From Phycisphaerales bacterium (lineage in GTDB: Bacteria > Planctomycetota > Phycisphaerae > Phycisphaerales > SM1A02), in contig JASMLR010000005.1 in NCBI GenBank assembly GCA_030748575.1, positions 62,001 to 126,000 on the forward strand: DNA of 64,000 nucleotides, in the 5' to 3' direction. Below, in pieces: positions 1-8,560 of this stretch; within the stretch, counting starts at the first letter, position 1; each line of letters opens with the position of its first letter. Under the pieces are notes generated by a model. It had not been told where the DNA came from. It saw nothing but the letters and a program-made list of their open reading frames with translations, and made no database searches. The position numbers were made by a program, and so were the translations under genes.

Positions 1-1768
1 GGGGGATCTGAACCGACCCCACGGACTTCATGCGTTTCTTGCCGGCTTTCTGTTTCTCAAGCAGCTTTCGTTTCCGTGTGATGTCGCCACCGTAGCACTT
101 GGCAGTGACGTTCTTTCTGAGGGCCTTGACCGTCTCACGGGCAATGATCTTGCCGCCGATCGACGACTGCAGGGCAATCTCAAACTGGTGCCGGTCGATC
201 TGCTTACGCAGCTTGACCAGCATCGTTCGGCTTCGCTTCTCGGCGTTATCCCGGTGGCAGATGAGGCTGAGCGCCTCGACCGGTGATCCGTTGACCAGAA
301 TGCTCACCTTCGCAAGCCGGTCGGCGCGGTACTCGACAATCTCGTAATCCATCGTTCCGTAGCCGCGCGTGATTGACTTCAACTTGTCGTAGAAGTCGTA
401 GATGATCTCGGCCAGCGGAATCTCATACACGAGCATCTGCCGGCCTTCTGAAATGAACTGCTGGCTCTGGAAGATGCCGCGGCGACCATCACACAGGCTC
501 ATGAGATCACCAATGTTCCCGTCCGGGCAGATGATCTCGATCTTGACGATGGGTTCCCGGATCTCGTCGATATGCACAGCGTCCGGAAGGTCGGCTGGGT
601 TGTGAATCTCCACAAGCGCCCCGTCCGTCTTGAGCACCTCGTACGTCACAGTCGGCGCGGTCTGGACGACCTCGACGCCGCCCTCACGCTCAAGTCGTTC
701 CTGAACGATTTCCATATGCAGCAGGCCGAGGAAACCACATCGGAACCCGAAGCCGAGCGCCTCGGAGTGCTGCACTTCATACGTGAACGACGCGTCGTTG
801 AGCCTGAGCTTCTCAATCGCCTCACGGAGTGCCTCAAAGTCACTCTTCTTCCCCCCGTCTTCGCTCGTCGCAGGGTAGAAGTCACAGAACACCATCTGCT
901 TCGGCTCTTCATACCCGGGAAGGGCGGTCTCCGCCGCATCTTTGTCCTGCGTAATGGTGTCGCCGACCCGCACGTCCGCAAGCGTCTTGATCGATGCGAC
1001 AAGCCAACCCACTTCGCTGGTCCCGATGCAATCGACCTTCTGGGGCTGGGGCGTGTTGATTCCCAACTCGGTGATCGTCCAGGTGGTGCCGGTCCCCATC
1101 ATGCGAATGCGATCGCCGACGCGCAACGCGCCGTCAAACACACGCACGTACACAATGACACCACGGTACTCGTCGTAGTGGCTGTCGAAGATGAGTGCCC
1201 GCGTTTGTGGCACCTCTGCAGGACGTGGATCAGGCAGGTCTCGACAGATGCGATCCAGGAGTTCTGTGATACCGGCACCGGTCTTGGCCGAGCAGTAGAT
1301 GCAATCCTCCGCCGCCAGGCCCAGGACGGACTCGATCTCCATCGCCACACGATCGGGATCGGCGGCAGGAAGGTCGATCTTGTTGACAACCGGAATGAGA
1401 TCGAGGTCGCTGGCAATCGCCAGATACGCGTTGGCGACGGTCTGCGCCTCGACCCCTTGCGTGCTGTCCACCACGAGCACGGCCCCCTCGCATGCCGTCA
1501 ACGCCCGCGAGACCTCGTAGGTGAAGTCAACATGCCCGGGCGTGTCAATGAAGTTGAGCTTGTAGTCCTCGCCGTCGTAATGGTGCGTCACCGTCACGGC
1601 TGAGGCCTTGATGGTGATGCCACGTTCCCGCTCCAGATCCATGGAATCGAGCAGTTGGTCGCGGGCCTCTCGCTCGGTGACGGCGCGAGTCGCCTGCAGA
1701 AGTCGATCGGCCAGCGTGCTCTTGCCGTGGTCGATATGCGCGATGATGGAGAAGTTGCGGATTGGCAT
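1..1768 (-). CDS. lepA: Elongation factor 4 (LepA), 3' end cut by window
   Basis: Translational GTPase that back-translocates or remodels stalled ribosomes in the cytoplasm. The product opens with MPIRNFSIIAHIDHGKST, a classic LepA start containing the P-loop, followed by DTPGH and NKID GTPase motifs. The last visible residues (KKRMKSVGSVQIP) match the conserved LepA C-terminal end, so only roughly the final 10-20 residues lie outside the window. 589 codons are visible, against about 600 for the family. The ATG at 1768 is chosen because it gives the family N-terminus. A TACAAT box lies 17 nt upstream, implying a short C-rich leader. The upstream neighbour is a secreted dockerin-like protein with its own hairpin terminator, so lepA is probably monocistronic at its 5' side. 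Confidence 0.97.
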   Translation of the reverse strand, partial: MPIRNFSIIAHIDHGKSTLADRLLQATRAVTEREARDQLLDSMDLERERGITIKASAVTVTHHYDGEDYKLNFIDTPGHVDFTYEVSRALTACEGAVLVVDSTQGVEAQTVANAYLAIASDLDLIPVVNKIDLPAADPDRVAMEIESVLGLAAEDCIYCSAKTGAGITELLDRICRDLPDPRPAEVPQTRALIFDSHYDEYRGVIVYVRVFDGALRVGDRIRMMGTGTTWTITELGINTPQPQKVDCIGTSEVGWLVASIKTLADVRVGDTITQDKDAAETALPGYEEPKQMVFCDFYPATSEDGGKKSDFEALREAIEKLRLNDASFTYEVQHSEALGFGFRCGFLGLLHMEIVQERLEREGGVEVVQTAPTVTYEVLKTDGALVEIHNPADLPDAVHIDEIREPIVKIEIICPDGNIGDLMSLCDGRRGIFQSQQFISEGRQMLVYEIPLAEIIYDFYDKLKSITRGYGTMDYEIVEYRADRLAKVSILVNGSPVEALSLICHRDNAEKRSRTMLVKLRKQIDRHQFEIALQSSIGGKIIARETVKALRKNVTAKCYGGDITRKRKLLEKQKAGKKRMKSVGSVQIP

Positions 1769-1785
1769 AAGGGGGAGAGCGGGGG

Positions 1786-1791
1786 ATTGTA
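1786..1791 (-). promoter_or_regulatory. Putative -10 box (TACAAT) for lepA
   Basis: TACAAT on the minus strand, 17 nt before the lepA ATG. It matches the TAnnnT box seen before many genes in this window. The spacing gives a leader of about 10 nt that is C-rich and has no Shine-Dalgarno sequence. No clear -35 is visible. Confidence 0.45.
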
Positions 1792-1836
1792 GGCGACCGC
1801 CTGCCCGTCCACGCGAAGCGTGGCCTCGGACGTAGA

Positions 1837-1864
1837 GGTGCCCCGATGCGAGAATCGGGGCACC
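1837..1864 (-). terminator. Hairpin downstream of dockerin-like gene
   Basis: A perfect 11-bp stem (GGTGCCCCGAT with its complement) around a 6-nt loop, about 43 nt past the stop of the dockerin-like gene and before the lepA promoter. No T-run follows, so it may be a rho-assisted or non-canonical terminator. Confidence 0.5.
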
Positions 1865-1906
1865 GCTCGTGGTACAGGTTGTTGGGGGCGGTCCCCGAAG
1901 GGCGGT

Positions 1907-2773
1907 CTAGTTGGCGGCGCAGGGTCCCCAACTGCCGACCAGATACAGGAAGTCGTCTGAGTCCATGACCGCATCGCCCGATACGTCGGCGCACGCCCCG
2001 ATCGCCCACCTGCCGAGCAGGTCCAGCAGGTCGTTGACATCGACCGTGCCGTCGCTGTCCAGGTCCGCGCTGCAGCCCACCTGCGGAAGCGCGTCGCTCA
2101 CACCGTCCGGATCGATGGCAAAGGACGCGATGGCACGCTGCCAGGTCTCGCCGAAGGCATCGGCGCCCTGGAGGAGCATCGAGCCCTCAAGCGTTGCACC
2201 CTCGCCCAGCAGCGTGAACTGGCCGATGAGGACGCCGGACCCATTGGTGCCGCAGGCGTCCGAAAAGGCCACCTCGCCTCCCTGCGCATGCGTGGGAAGA
2301 ATCCAGCAGCCCCCGTTTGTCGTTTCAAGCGTGCCGCCGGCTTCAAAGTCGGTCCAGTCGATGCCGATATGGCCGAGTTCATTGGCGCTCGCGGGCGAAC
2401 CACCCCCGTTGGTGTCTTGAGCGCCGATCGTGATCCAACTGTCCCAGGCAAGATCGGGCGCGAGATCCATGAAGGCCGGGTTGATCGACAGGCTTGTTCC
2501 GCCGCCGAAAGGATCCTGATAGAACGCGCCGCTTGTCGAGAATCGCAGGCTCTGATCGTCGTTTCCCGCAATCGCTTCGAGCCGCCACCCTGCAGGCATC
2601 ACGACCCAGACTCGGTAGGTCCGGTTGGCACCCCACGTCTGGTCGGGCAGAAGGTTCTCGCCCACCAGTTCACCGGCGATCCCAACCTCGCTGGCGGTGT
2701 AGAACCAACTCGCTGACGCTGCGCCGCTGAGGTGCAGTGCTGCCAGCGTCGTGATCGCAATTCGAATGTCCAT
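1907..2773 (-). CDS. Secreted protein with C-terminal dockerin-like repeats (paralogue A)
   Basis: 288 residues. Residues 1-21 look like a signal peptide ending in GAASA. The middle is a beta-rich domain of unknown function shared with the gene at 4003-4833. Residues 234-288 hold two dockerin-like calcium-binding repeats (DLDSDGTVDVNDLL; then DVSGDAVMDSDDFL), each followed by a tryptophan segment, and the chain ends in WGPC plus three residues. The ATG at 2773 was chosen because it starts the signal peptide and has GGAAGGAAG just upstream. The frame stays open much further upstream, but that part overlaps the M19 dipeptidase gene. No enzymatic motif is visible. It is probably a cell-surface or extracellular protein; its function is unknown. 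Confidence 0.85.
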   Translation of the reverse strand: MDIRIAITTLAALHLSGAASASWFYTASEVGIAGELVGENLLPDQTWGANRTYRVWVVMPAGWRLEAIAGNDDQSLRFSTSGAFYQDPFGGGTSLSINPAFMDLAPDLAWDSWITIGAQDTNGGGSPASANELGHIGIDWTDFEAGGTLETTNGGCWILPTHAQGGEVAFSDACGTNGSGVLIGQFTLLGEGATLEGSMLLQGADAFGETWQRAIASFAIDPDGVSDALPQVGCSADLDSDGTVDVNDLLDLLGRWAIGACADVSGDAVMDSDDFLYLVGSWGPCAAN

Positions 2774-2851
2774 GCCGTGCTTCCTTCCCGCCGCCCACAT
2801 CTGGCGTCGGAGTGGGCATCGGCCTCGAAAATGGGCCGCTGGAGGATGGTT

Positions 2852-2883
2852 CGCGGCAACCGCGGGTTCCCCGGGCCCCGGGG
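2852..2883 (-). terminator. Two GC-rich hairpins after the M19 dipeptidase gene
   Basis: CGCGG/CCGCG with a 3-nt loop and CCCCGG/CCGGGG with a 3-nt loop lie side by side just past the dipeptidase stop on the minus strand. Without a T-run this is only terminator-like. Confidence 0.35.
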
Positions 2884-2888
2884 TCGGG

Positions 2889-3974
2889 TCATGCGGGTGA
2901 CATGCTCTGGGAGGCGTCCGGCCAGGTTGCGTCCAGCACCCGCAGCCAGTTGCCATGGCAGAGACGCGTGAGGGCCTCGGTTGACCACCCGCGACCCCGC
3001 AGGAGGGCTGTGATCGCGGGAAGTCTGGAGACATCCTGCATCTCGTCGCACATGTCGGCGCCGTCAAAGTCGCTCCCGAGCGCCACATGCTGCTCGCCCA
3101 TGACCTCGACCAGGTGCTCGATGTGCTCGGCCATTCGGGTCAGCGGCATGTCCGACTCGAACCGCCCGTCGCCACGCAGATCGCCGGTGAAAAAGTTGCA
3201 GCCGACGAGCCCGCCCGACGCCGCAATCACACCAAGCTGCTCGTCCGTCAGGTTTCTCGCGCTTTCGGCCAGGGCGTGGCATCCACAGTGCGTCGCGACG
3301 AGTGGGGCGTCGCTGATGTCGGCAACGTCCATGAATCCCTTGAAGTTGAGGTGGGAGAGGTCAATCAAGATGCCCCGGTCGTTACACGCCCGCACGAGCG
3401 CCTTGCCCGCGGCGGTCAAACCGGGGCCGATGTCATTGGAACTCGGCCAGCCGAAGCGTATGCCGTGGCCAAAGCAGTTCGGACGCGACCAGACCGGCCC
3501 GAGGCTCCGCACACCACGGGCATACAACGCATCGAGTTCTCTCAGATCGGGTGAAATCATCTCGCAACCCTCAAGGTGCAGGATGATGCCCAGGCGGGTG
3601 CCGTCGATCACGCTGCGGACATCCTCGACCGTCCGGCAGCATGCAATGTCGTCGGGAGCAGCGGCAAGCAACGCATCAAAGCAGTCCAGAAGCCGGCTCG
3701 TCTCGGCGCGAGCCCACGCCGGATCGATGGCTGGTGGCGTGAACGTCCAGCCTCCCTGCGCGTCACGCGCCGGCTCTTCTTCCGGCTTCGGATCGGTTGA
3801 GCGAATGTAGATTGCAAAGAAGCCTGCGGCCAGACCTCCGGCCCGAGCGCGGGGAAGGTCGATGTCCGCCTCCTCGCAGCCGCGAAGGAACCCTTCCATG
3901 CCACAACCGCCCTCGGCGAAGATCTTCGTGAGGGTGTCATTGTGGCCGTCGAGAATCGGCACAGTGGCGGTCAT
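2889..3974 (-). CDS. Membrane dipeptidase (peptidase family M19)
   Basis: Zinc dipeptidase of the renal dipeptidase family, which cleaves dipeptides (often with a D-residue). 361 residues, the usual length. The metal ligands expected for the family are present in order: HND near residue 10 (DGHNDT), a glutamate in LHLEGCEM, a histidine in DLSH, a histidine in THCGCH, and an aspartate in GSDFDG. There is no signal peptide, so a cytoplasmic location is likely despite the family name. A TATCCT box ends 7 nt before the ATG at 3974 with no Shine-Dalgarno, consistent with a leaderless mRNA. The gene sits between two paralogous dockerin-like genes on the same strand. Confidence 0.93.
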   Translation of the reverse strand: MTATVPILDGHNDTLTKIFAEGGCGMEGFLRGCEEADIDLPRARAGGLAAGFFAIYIRSTDPKPEEEPARDAQGGWTFTPPAIDPAWARAETSRLLDCFDALLAAAPDDIACCRTVEDVRSVIDGTRLGIILHLEGCEMISPDLRELDALYARGVRSLGPVWSRPNCFGHGIRFGWPSSNDIGPGLTAAGKALVRACNDRGILIDLSHLNFKGFMDVADISDAPLVATHCGCHALAESARNLTDEQLGVIAASGGLVGCNFFTGDLRGDGRFESDMPLTRMAEHIEHLVEVMGEQHVALGSDFDGADMCDEMQDVSRLPAITALLRGRGWSTEALTRLCHGNWLRVLDATWPDASQSMSPA

Positions 3975-3981
3975 ACGCGCG

Positions 3982-3987
3982 AGGATA
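3982..3987 (-). promoter_or_regulatory. Leaderless-type -10 box (TATCCT) for M19 dipeptidase
   Basis: TATCCT ends 7 nt before the ATG, which puts the expected transcription start on the start codon. Confidence 0.5.
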
Positions 3988-4002
3988 CCGGCGGGAGAAG
4001 GT

Positions 4003-4833
4003 CTACTCGGGGCAGGCGCCCCATGATTCGACCAGATACATCACATCCTGAGCGTCAACGACGGCGTCACCCGAGATGTCGGCGCACGGGCCGTCGTACC
4101 ACTGTTCCAGAAGCGTCAGCAGATCTGTCACCGACACGCGATCGTCCCCGTCAAGGTCGCTGCTGCACGCCGGTGTGACCGCCACGTCCGTGTGACCGTC
4201 GGCGCCAACAGCAAACGATGCGAACTCCGGCCGCTGCACCTGGCCCAACTCATCCTTGGCCTGCAGAAAGAAACTCCCAGAGAGCGAAGCCGTAGCACCC
4301 AGCATGGTGAACTGCCCGATGAGCACGCCCTCGCGGTCCTGTCCGCACGCGTCCTGGAACGTGACAGGCTCTCCCTGCACCTCAACCGGAAGGATGTAGA
4401 TGCTTCCGTTGTCCGCGAAGTGAGCCCCGCCGGACTCAAAGTTGGCCCAGTCCATACCGATTTCGCGAAGCGCGTTGTCGGTTGTCGTCAGCCGCCCGAT
4501 CGTCAGAAACGTGTCCCACTCGACGTCCGGCGCGATGGGATAGAAGGCAGGGTTGTTCGACATGCTCGTCGCCCCACCGAACGCCGCCTGAAAGAACGTG
4601 CCGTCCAACGGCGTCAGGTGCATGGGGAGGGCGGCGTTTCCGGCAACAGCTTCCAGCGACCAGCCCGCAGGGAGTTCAGCCCAGAGGCGGATGGTGTAGT
4701 TCTCGCCCACGCCCTCCACCAGGTTGGTGCCGACCACCGATGCCGACAGGCCCACGCCGTCGATCGCGTCAGCCGACGCAGTCGCGGCGAACGCAGTCAG
4801 GACAATGGTGGCAGGTGTCAGAACACGCCGCAT
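4003..4833 (-). CDS. Secreted protein with C-terminal dockerin-like repeats (paralogue B)
   Basis: 276 residues. Residues 1-22 form a signal peptide (MRRVLTPATIVLTAFAATAS then ADA). The central domain matches the product of 1907-2773 along its length: both have NPAF plus an acidic aromatic segment, a QFT-M/L-LG stretch and an ASFA-V/I segment. Residues 223-276 contain two dockerin-like repeats (DLDGDDRVSVTDLL; DISGDAVVDAQDVM) and end in WGACPE. The ATG at 4833 is chosen over an in-frame ATG at 4857 because AGAGGA lies 8 nt before it and it begins the signal peptide directly. The function is not recognised. The pair probably arose by duplication around the intervening dipeptidase gene. Confidence 0.85.
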   Translation of the reverse strand: MRRVLTPATIVLTAFAATASADAIDGVGLSASVVGTNLVEGVGENYTIRLWAELPAGWSLEAVAGNAALPMHLTPLDGTFFQAAFGGATSMSNNPAFYPIAPDVEWDTFLTIGRLTTTDNALREIGMDWANFESGGAHFADNGSIYILPVEVQGEPVTFQDACGQDREGVLIGQFTMLGATASLSGSFFLQAKDELGQVQRPEFASFAVGADGHTDVAVTPACSSDLDGDDRVSVTDLLTLLEQWYDGPCADISGDAVVDAQDVMYLVESWGACPE

Positions 4834-4908
4834 GCGGTCTTTCCTCTGTGGACGCATCTCTCATCGACCGAATCGCCCTGGGCCTTCAATCGCCTCTGAC
4901 ATGGTCTG

Positions 4909-6399
4909 TCAGTGTGAGATTGGCAGGGAAACACGCGTCTCCAACTCTGACTCGGGGCGGGCGATCAGGTCGTATCCGTCACTTCCGACGACTCTGCAGC
5001 GTACGAGCGAACCAGCCGGTATCGAAGATGAAACCTCCAGAATGGTCCGGGAATCGACCTCCGGCGCCTGGTGGTAGGCCCTGCCCGACATGCGCCCGGG
5101 GTGGTCAGGGTCCGGGCCGTCGACGAGCACATCAAAGACGCTCTCCTGCTCGGCAACGTAGGCCGCGTTCTCAAAGGCAATCTCCTGCTGAAGCAGCATG
5201 AGGTCCGCTTCACGCGCTGCCTTGATGTCGGCGGGAACGTGCAGGGCCGGGTCGGCATCCATTGTGCCCGCAACCGTTCCCGGCTCGGGGCTGTACTGAA
5301 ACACGCCAAGCGCATCAAACTGGCACGCCTCCACAAAGTCCAGCAGTGCCGCGTGATCGTCGTCGGTCTCGCCCGGAAAGCCAGTGATGAGCGTGGTACG
5401 CATGGCGAGTCCTGGAATGCGTTCGCGAAGTCGATGCACAAGTGCTTCCTGCGCCGCTGCAGTGACATTGCGGCGCATGGCCTGAAGCATGGGGTCACTC
5501 GCGTGCTGCAGCGGCATGTCAATGTACTTGACGATGTTTGGCAGGGACGCAAGGGCGTCGATCATGGCGTCTGTGAAGTTTGTCGGGTACGCATACATGA
5601 GGCGAATCCACCCGCCTCCGTGCGCCGCCGCAACGGCGTCGAGTTCCGTCAACATGCCGACCAGACCACGCTGCTCACCGATGTCCAAGCCGTAGCTGGT
5701 GGTGTCCTGCCCGATGAGGTTCAACTCAAAGGCGCCACTGGCCATGAGCGCGTCAGCTTCGGCAACGATTCGATCGATTGGCTTACTCCGCATCTTCCCG
5801 CGGATGGAGGGAATGGTGCAGAAGGCGCAGTTCTGATTGCATCCCTCGCTGATGCGAAGGTACGACCAGTGTCGCGGGGTCAGTTGCAACCGCTGGCTGT
5901 CGTCCTCGAAGTACCCGATGCCCTTGCCGTCTCCGCCGCGAACGGTCAGATCCGTCGTGTCCATGCCCCGTGTGCTCGCCGCCTGCAGCGCGTTGGCCGC
6001 AATCCACCAGGGCCGATCTCCTTCCTGCTCTTCTTCGCTCCCGGACACCGCGGCCCGGATACGGTCGCGGTCAAAGACGCCGATCAGCGCGTCAACACCC
6101 GGGACCCACTCCAGCACCTTGGCGCGGTGTCGCTGGACTAGGCACCCGGCGACCACAACACGCTTCAACGTGCCGGCCTCCTTGCGGGCGACGGCCTCCT
6201 GAATGACCTCGATCGACTCTTCCTTGGCGGCTTCCAGAAACCCACACGTGTTGACCACAATCACGTCGGCCGCATCGTGATCCGAGACAAGCCGGTACCC
6301 CGCTGCTGCGAGATCGGCAAGCATTGCCTCGGAGTCAACCAGATTCTTCGGGCAGCCAAGGCTGACCAAGGCGACGGATTCTGCGGGGCCTGTGGACAT
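4909..6399 (-). CDS. rimO: Ribosomal protein S12 methylthiotransferase RimO
   Basis: Radical-SAM enzyme that adds a methylthio group to the conserved aspartate of ribosomal protein S12. 496 residues. The N-terminal MTTase domain carries the three cysteines expected for the second 4Fe-4S cluster (SLGCPKN Cys16, NTCGF Cys52, AGC Cys86). The radical-SAM motif is EGCNQNCAFC (Cys187, 191, 194), followed by IPSIRGK, which is RimO-like. A C-terminal TRAM domain ends the protein. It is somewhat longer than the usual 440 because of an acidic insert near residues 120-170. A TAGACT box ends 8 nt before the ATG with no Shine-Dalgarno, so the message is predicted to be leaderless. MiaB is less likely because of the SLGCPKNLVDSE start. 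Confidence 0.95.
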   Translation of the reverse strand: MSTGPAESVALVSLGCPKNLVDSEAMLADLAAAGYRLVSDHDAADVIVVNTCGFLEAAKEESIEVIQEAVARKEAGTLKRVVVAGCLVQRHRAKVLEWVPGVDALIGVFDRDRIRAAVSGSEEEQEGDRPWWIAANALQAASTRGMDTTDLTVRGGDGKGIGYFEDDSQRLQLTPRHWSYLRISEGCNQNCAFCTIPSIRGKMRSKPIDRIVAEADALMASGAFELNLIGQDTTSYGLDIGEQRGLVGMLTELDAVAAAHGGGWIRLMYAYPTNFTDAMIDALASLPNIVKYIDMPLQHASDPMLQAMRRNVTAAAQEALVHRLRERIPGLAMRTTLITGFPGETDDDHAALLDFVEACQFDALGVFQYSPEPGTVAGTMDADPALHVPADIKAAREADLMLLQQEIAFENAAYVAEQESVFDVLVDGPDPDHPGRMSGRAYHQAPEVDSRTILEVSSSIPAGSLVRCRVVGSDGYDLIARPESELETRVSLPISH

Positions 6400-6407
6400 C
6401 GCCGCAC

Positions 6408-6413
6408 AGTCTA
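6408..6413 (-). promoter_or_regulatory. Leaderless-type -10 box (TAGACT) for rimO
   Basis: TAGACT ends 8 nt before the rimO ATG. The gap contains no purine-rich ribosome-binding site. Confidence 0.45.
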
Positions 6414-6527
6414 GTGACGACCGTCGGGCCGGACGCCGCCCGTGGTCTCATCCGGCCGCATCCGCGACGTTCGACGGACAAGCTGCGCGTGATCGACACA
6501 CGTGCTCGATCGGAGCGTAGCGAGCTT

Positions 6528-7157
6528 CTATCCGCCGTAGAGCTGGTTCGCCTGGATGTATGCCTCGACTTCGTGTGGCACATCGGACCCGGCACCGCCA
6601 ACGCGACGAACCCGGGCGCGGGCGCGGGTGCTGCTGTTGTCCAACTGCGGAAGATCGAGCATTCGGGAAGACCACTGATCGGCCACCGGCGCTCCACACC
6701 GAACCGCAATCGCTCGCAGCACAGCCTGCACATCAACACCGGGCCGCACCATGACCGCCGGCGGCGCTACGTCCAGGATCTCCTGCCATCGGTGCCATCG
6801 GTCAAAGTGTGCCATCTGGTCGGTGCCAATCAGCAGCCGCAGGGCAATGCCGGAGTCGATGTCCTGCCGCAGCGAATGCAGTGTGTCAATCATGAAGGAC
6901 GTGCCACCGCGATCGATCTCGCGGGTGTCAATCTCGGCGCCCTCAGGAAGCACCAGGCGGAGCATGGCGAGGCGGTGCGTTGACGAGGCTGGTGGGGCCT
7001 CCGTCTTGTGTGGGCTCACCGCAGCGGGGACGTAGATCAACCTTGAGGCGCCGAGCATCTCCGCCGCGCGCGGCGGAAGTTCTACGTGGGCCATCGTCGG
7101 CGGGTCGAACGATCCGCCGAACACGACCACGGGGCCGCCCGGCGTCAAGTTGAGCAC
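6528..7157 (-). CDS. nadD: Nicotinate-nucleotide adenylyltransferase
   Basis: Converts nicotinate mononucleotide and ATP to deamido-NAD in NAD biosynthesis. About 209 residues, the normal length. The nucleotidyltransferase signature is present as FGGSFDPPTMAH, with T-M-A-H in place of the common H-x-G-H, and the C-terminal SSTRAR corresponds to the conserved ISSTxIR motif. The start is uncertain. The GTG at 7157 (GGTGAG 6 nt upstream) overlaps the end of the aldehyde dehydrogenase gene by 13 nt; a TTG at 7148 would give a TTGA overlap. Upstream in-frame codons would encode arginine-rich antisense-like sequence and are rejected. It is co-transcribed with the aldehyde dehydrogenase and panC, a vitamin/cofactor grouping. 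Confidence 0.9.
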   Translation of the reverse strand: MLNLTPGGPVVVFGGSFDPPTMAHVELPPRAAEMLGASRLIYVPAAVSPHKTEAPPASSTHRLAMLRLVLPEGAEIDTREIDRGGTSFMIDTLHSLRQDIDSGIALRLLIGTDQMAHFDRWHRWQEILDVAPPAVMVRPGVDVQAVLRAIAVRCGAPVADQWSSRMLDLPQLDNSSTRARARVRRVGGAGSDVPHEVEAYIQANQLYGG

Positions 7158-8518
7158 GGCCGGCTCACCACACGAACCTGAGCGAACTGCCGGTGGCCCT
7201 CGGTGCCGCTGTGGTATCCGTAGCCGCTCTGATGCGCGCCGACCCACGGCGTACCTTCGGCGCCGCCGCAACCCTGGTTGATACCAATCATGCCGGCGCC
7301 GAGTGATCGCGCAACGTCCTCCGCCCGATCGCCCCCGAACACGGCGGCGCCGAGTCCATAGGGCGTGTCGTTGGCGAGCCTGATGGCCTCTTCTTCATTG
7401 GCCACACGCATGATGCAGGCGATGGGGCCGAAGGTCTCATCCCGCATGATCGGCATGTCATGGGTCAGACCCGTCAGGACGGTGGGCCGCACAAAGTTGC
7501 CCTCCATCGGTTCGTCTCCACATGCCACCACTGCGCCGTCCTGTTTGGCCTGCTCAAGTTGGGCGATCACGGAGGATTTCTGCGCGGGGCACACCATCGG
7601 CCCGATCTGGGTTCCGTCCACCGCGCCATCACCAACGACGAGCGACTGCGCCCTGCGGACAACCTCGGCCTCGAACGCATCAGCAATGCTGTCTGCTACA
7701 TAAATGCGTTCAGTACTCACGCACACCTGACCACAGTTTCGGAAGGAGTTCCGCACGGCAAACTTCGCCGCAGACTCGAGGTCCGCGTCTTCAAGCACGA
7801 TCATCGGATCCTTGCCACCGAGTTCCAGCACGACCCGCTTGAGGTCGCGTCCCGCGGTTGAGAGAATGTGGGCGCCCGCAGCGCGGCTTCCGACAAAGCC
7901 GATGAAGTCGCAATCCCCGGCAACCAGCGCCTTCCCCTGCTCGTCGGCGCCGTGGACGATCTGCAGTACATCTTCCGGAAGAACTTCATTGAAGGCGTCT
8001 GCAAACGCCTGCCCCACAAGCGGCACCAGTTCGCTGGGCTTCATTACCACCGTGTTCCCGGCTGCGAGCGCCGGCACCACAACCTGCAGCGGCATCAGGA
8101 ACGGGAAGTTCCAGGGCGTGATGGCGACGCAGACACCGAACGGGTCGTGATGCAACGTGGATCTCGTTGTTCCATCATCCAGCGTCTCCGGGGCCAGCGC
8201 GGCGGCAAGTTCGTCCAACTCACCGGTGAGTCCATCAACGCCGTACTGGACCTCGCCAACGCCTTCGGCCAGAGGCTTGCCCATTTCTGCAGTCACAAGC
8301 GCGCCGATCTCGTCAATACGGCGTTCCAGAACAGGGATGGCGCCACGGAGGATCGTGATCCGCTCTGAAAGCGGCAGGGCGGCCCACGCTGGCTGCGCGT
8401 CGCGGCTTCTGCGAAGTACGTCCGAAATCTCGGACTCGGGTGTCACGGCGACGGTCCCAACCGAGGCGCCGGTTGCAGGATTGGTGGACACGAGTTCGGC
8501 GTGTGTGGCGGTGGCCAT
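7145..8518 (-). CDS. NAD(P)-dependent aldehyde dehydrogenase (succinate-semialdehyde dehydrogenase-like)
   Basis: Oxidises an aldehyde to the acid using NAD(P). 457 residues, the short form typical of SSADH-like bacterial enzymes. TPWNFPF (about residue 134), a Rossmann FVGSRAAG segment, the general-base glutamate in LELGGKDP (Glu232) and the catalytic cysteine in NCGQVC (Cys266) are all present. The ATG at 8518 is chosen because AAAGGAG lies about 7 nt upstream; an in-frame ATG 27 nt earlier lacks one. It lies 42 nt after panC and overlaps nadD. The substrate cannot be read from sequence; succinic semialdehyde or a related short-chain aldehyde is a guess. Confidence 0.92.
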   Translation of the reverse strand: MATATHAELVSTNPATGASVGTVAVTPESEISDVLRRSRDAQPAWAALPLSERITILRGAIPVLERRIDEIGALVTAEMGKPLAEGVGEVQYGVDGLTGELDELAAALAPETLDDGTTRSTLHHDPFGVCVAITPWNFPFLMPLQVVVPALAAGNTVVMKPSELVPLVGQAFADAFNEVLPEDVLQIVHGADEQGKALVAGDCDFIGFVGSRAAGAHILSTAGRDLKRVVLELGGKDPMIVLEDADLESAAKFAVRNSFRNCGQVCVSTERIYVADSIADAFEAEVVRRAQSLVVGDGAVDGTQIGPMVCPAQKSSVIAQLEQAKQDGAVVACGDEPMEGNFVRPTVLTGLTHDMPIMRDETFGPIACIMRVANEEEAIRLANDTPYGLGAAVFGGDRAEDVARSLGAGMIGINQGCGGAEGTPWVGAHQSGYGYHSGTEGHRQFAQVRVVSRPCST

Positions 8519-8560
8519 GGGCATCTCCTTTGAAGGAGGCGCCATTGTAAGGCGGCCGGG

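Noticed and set aside
572-1603. 343-codon open frame on the plus strand
   Set aside because: It is antisense to lepA, whose motifs are intact; the plus-strand product has no coherent motif.
5071-6141. 356-codon plus-strand open frame
   Set aside because: Antisense to rimO, whose radical-SAM motifs are intact.
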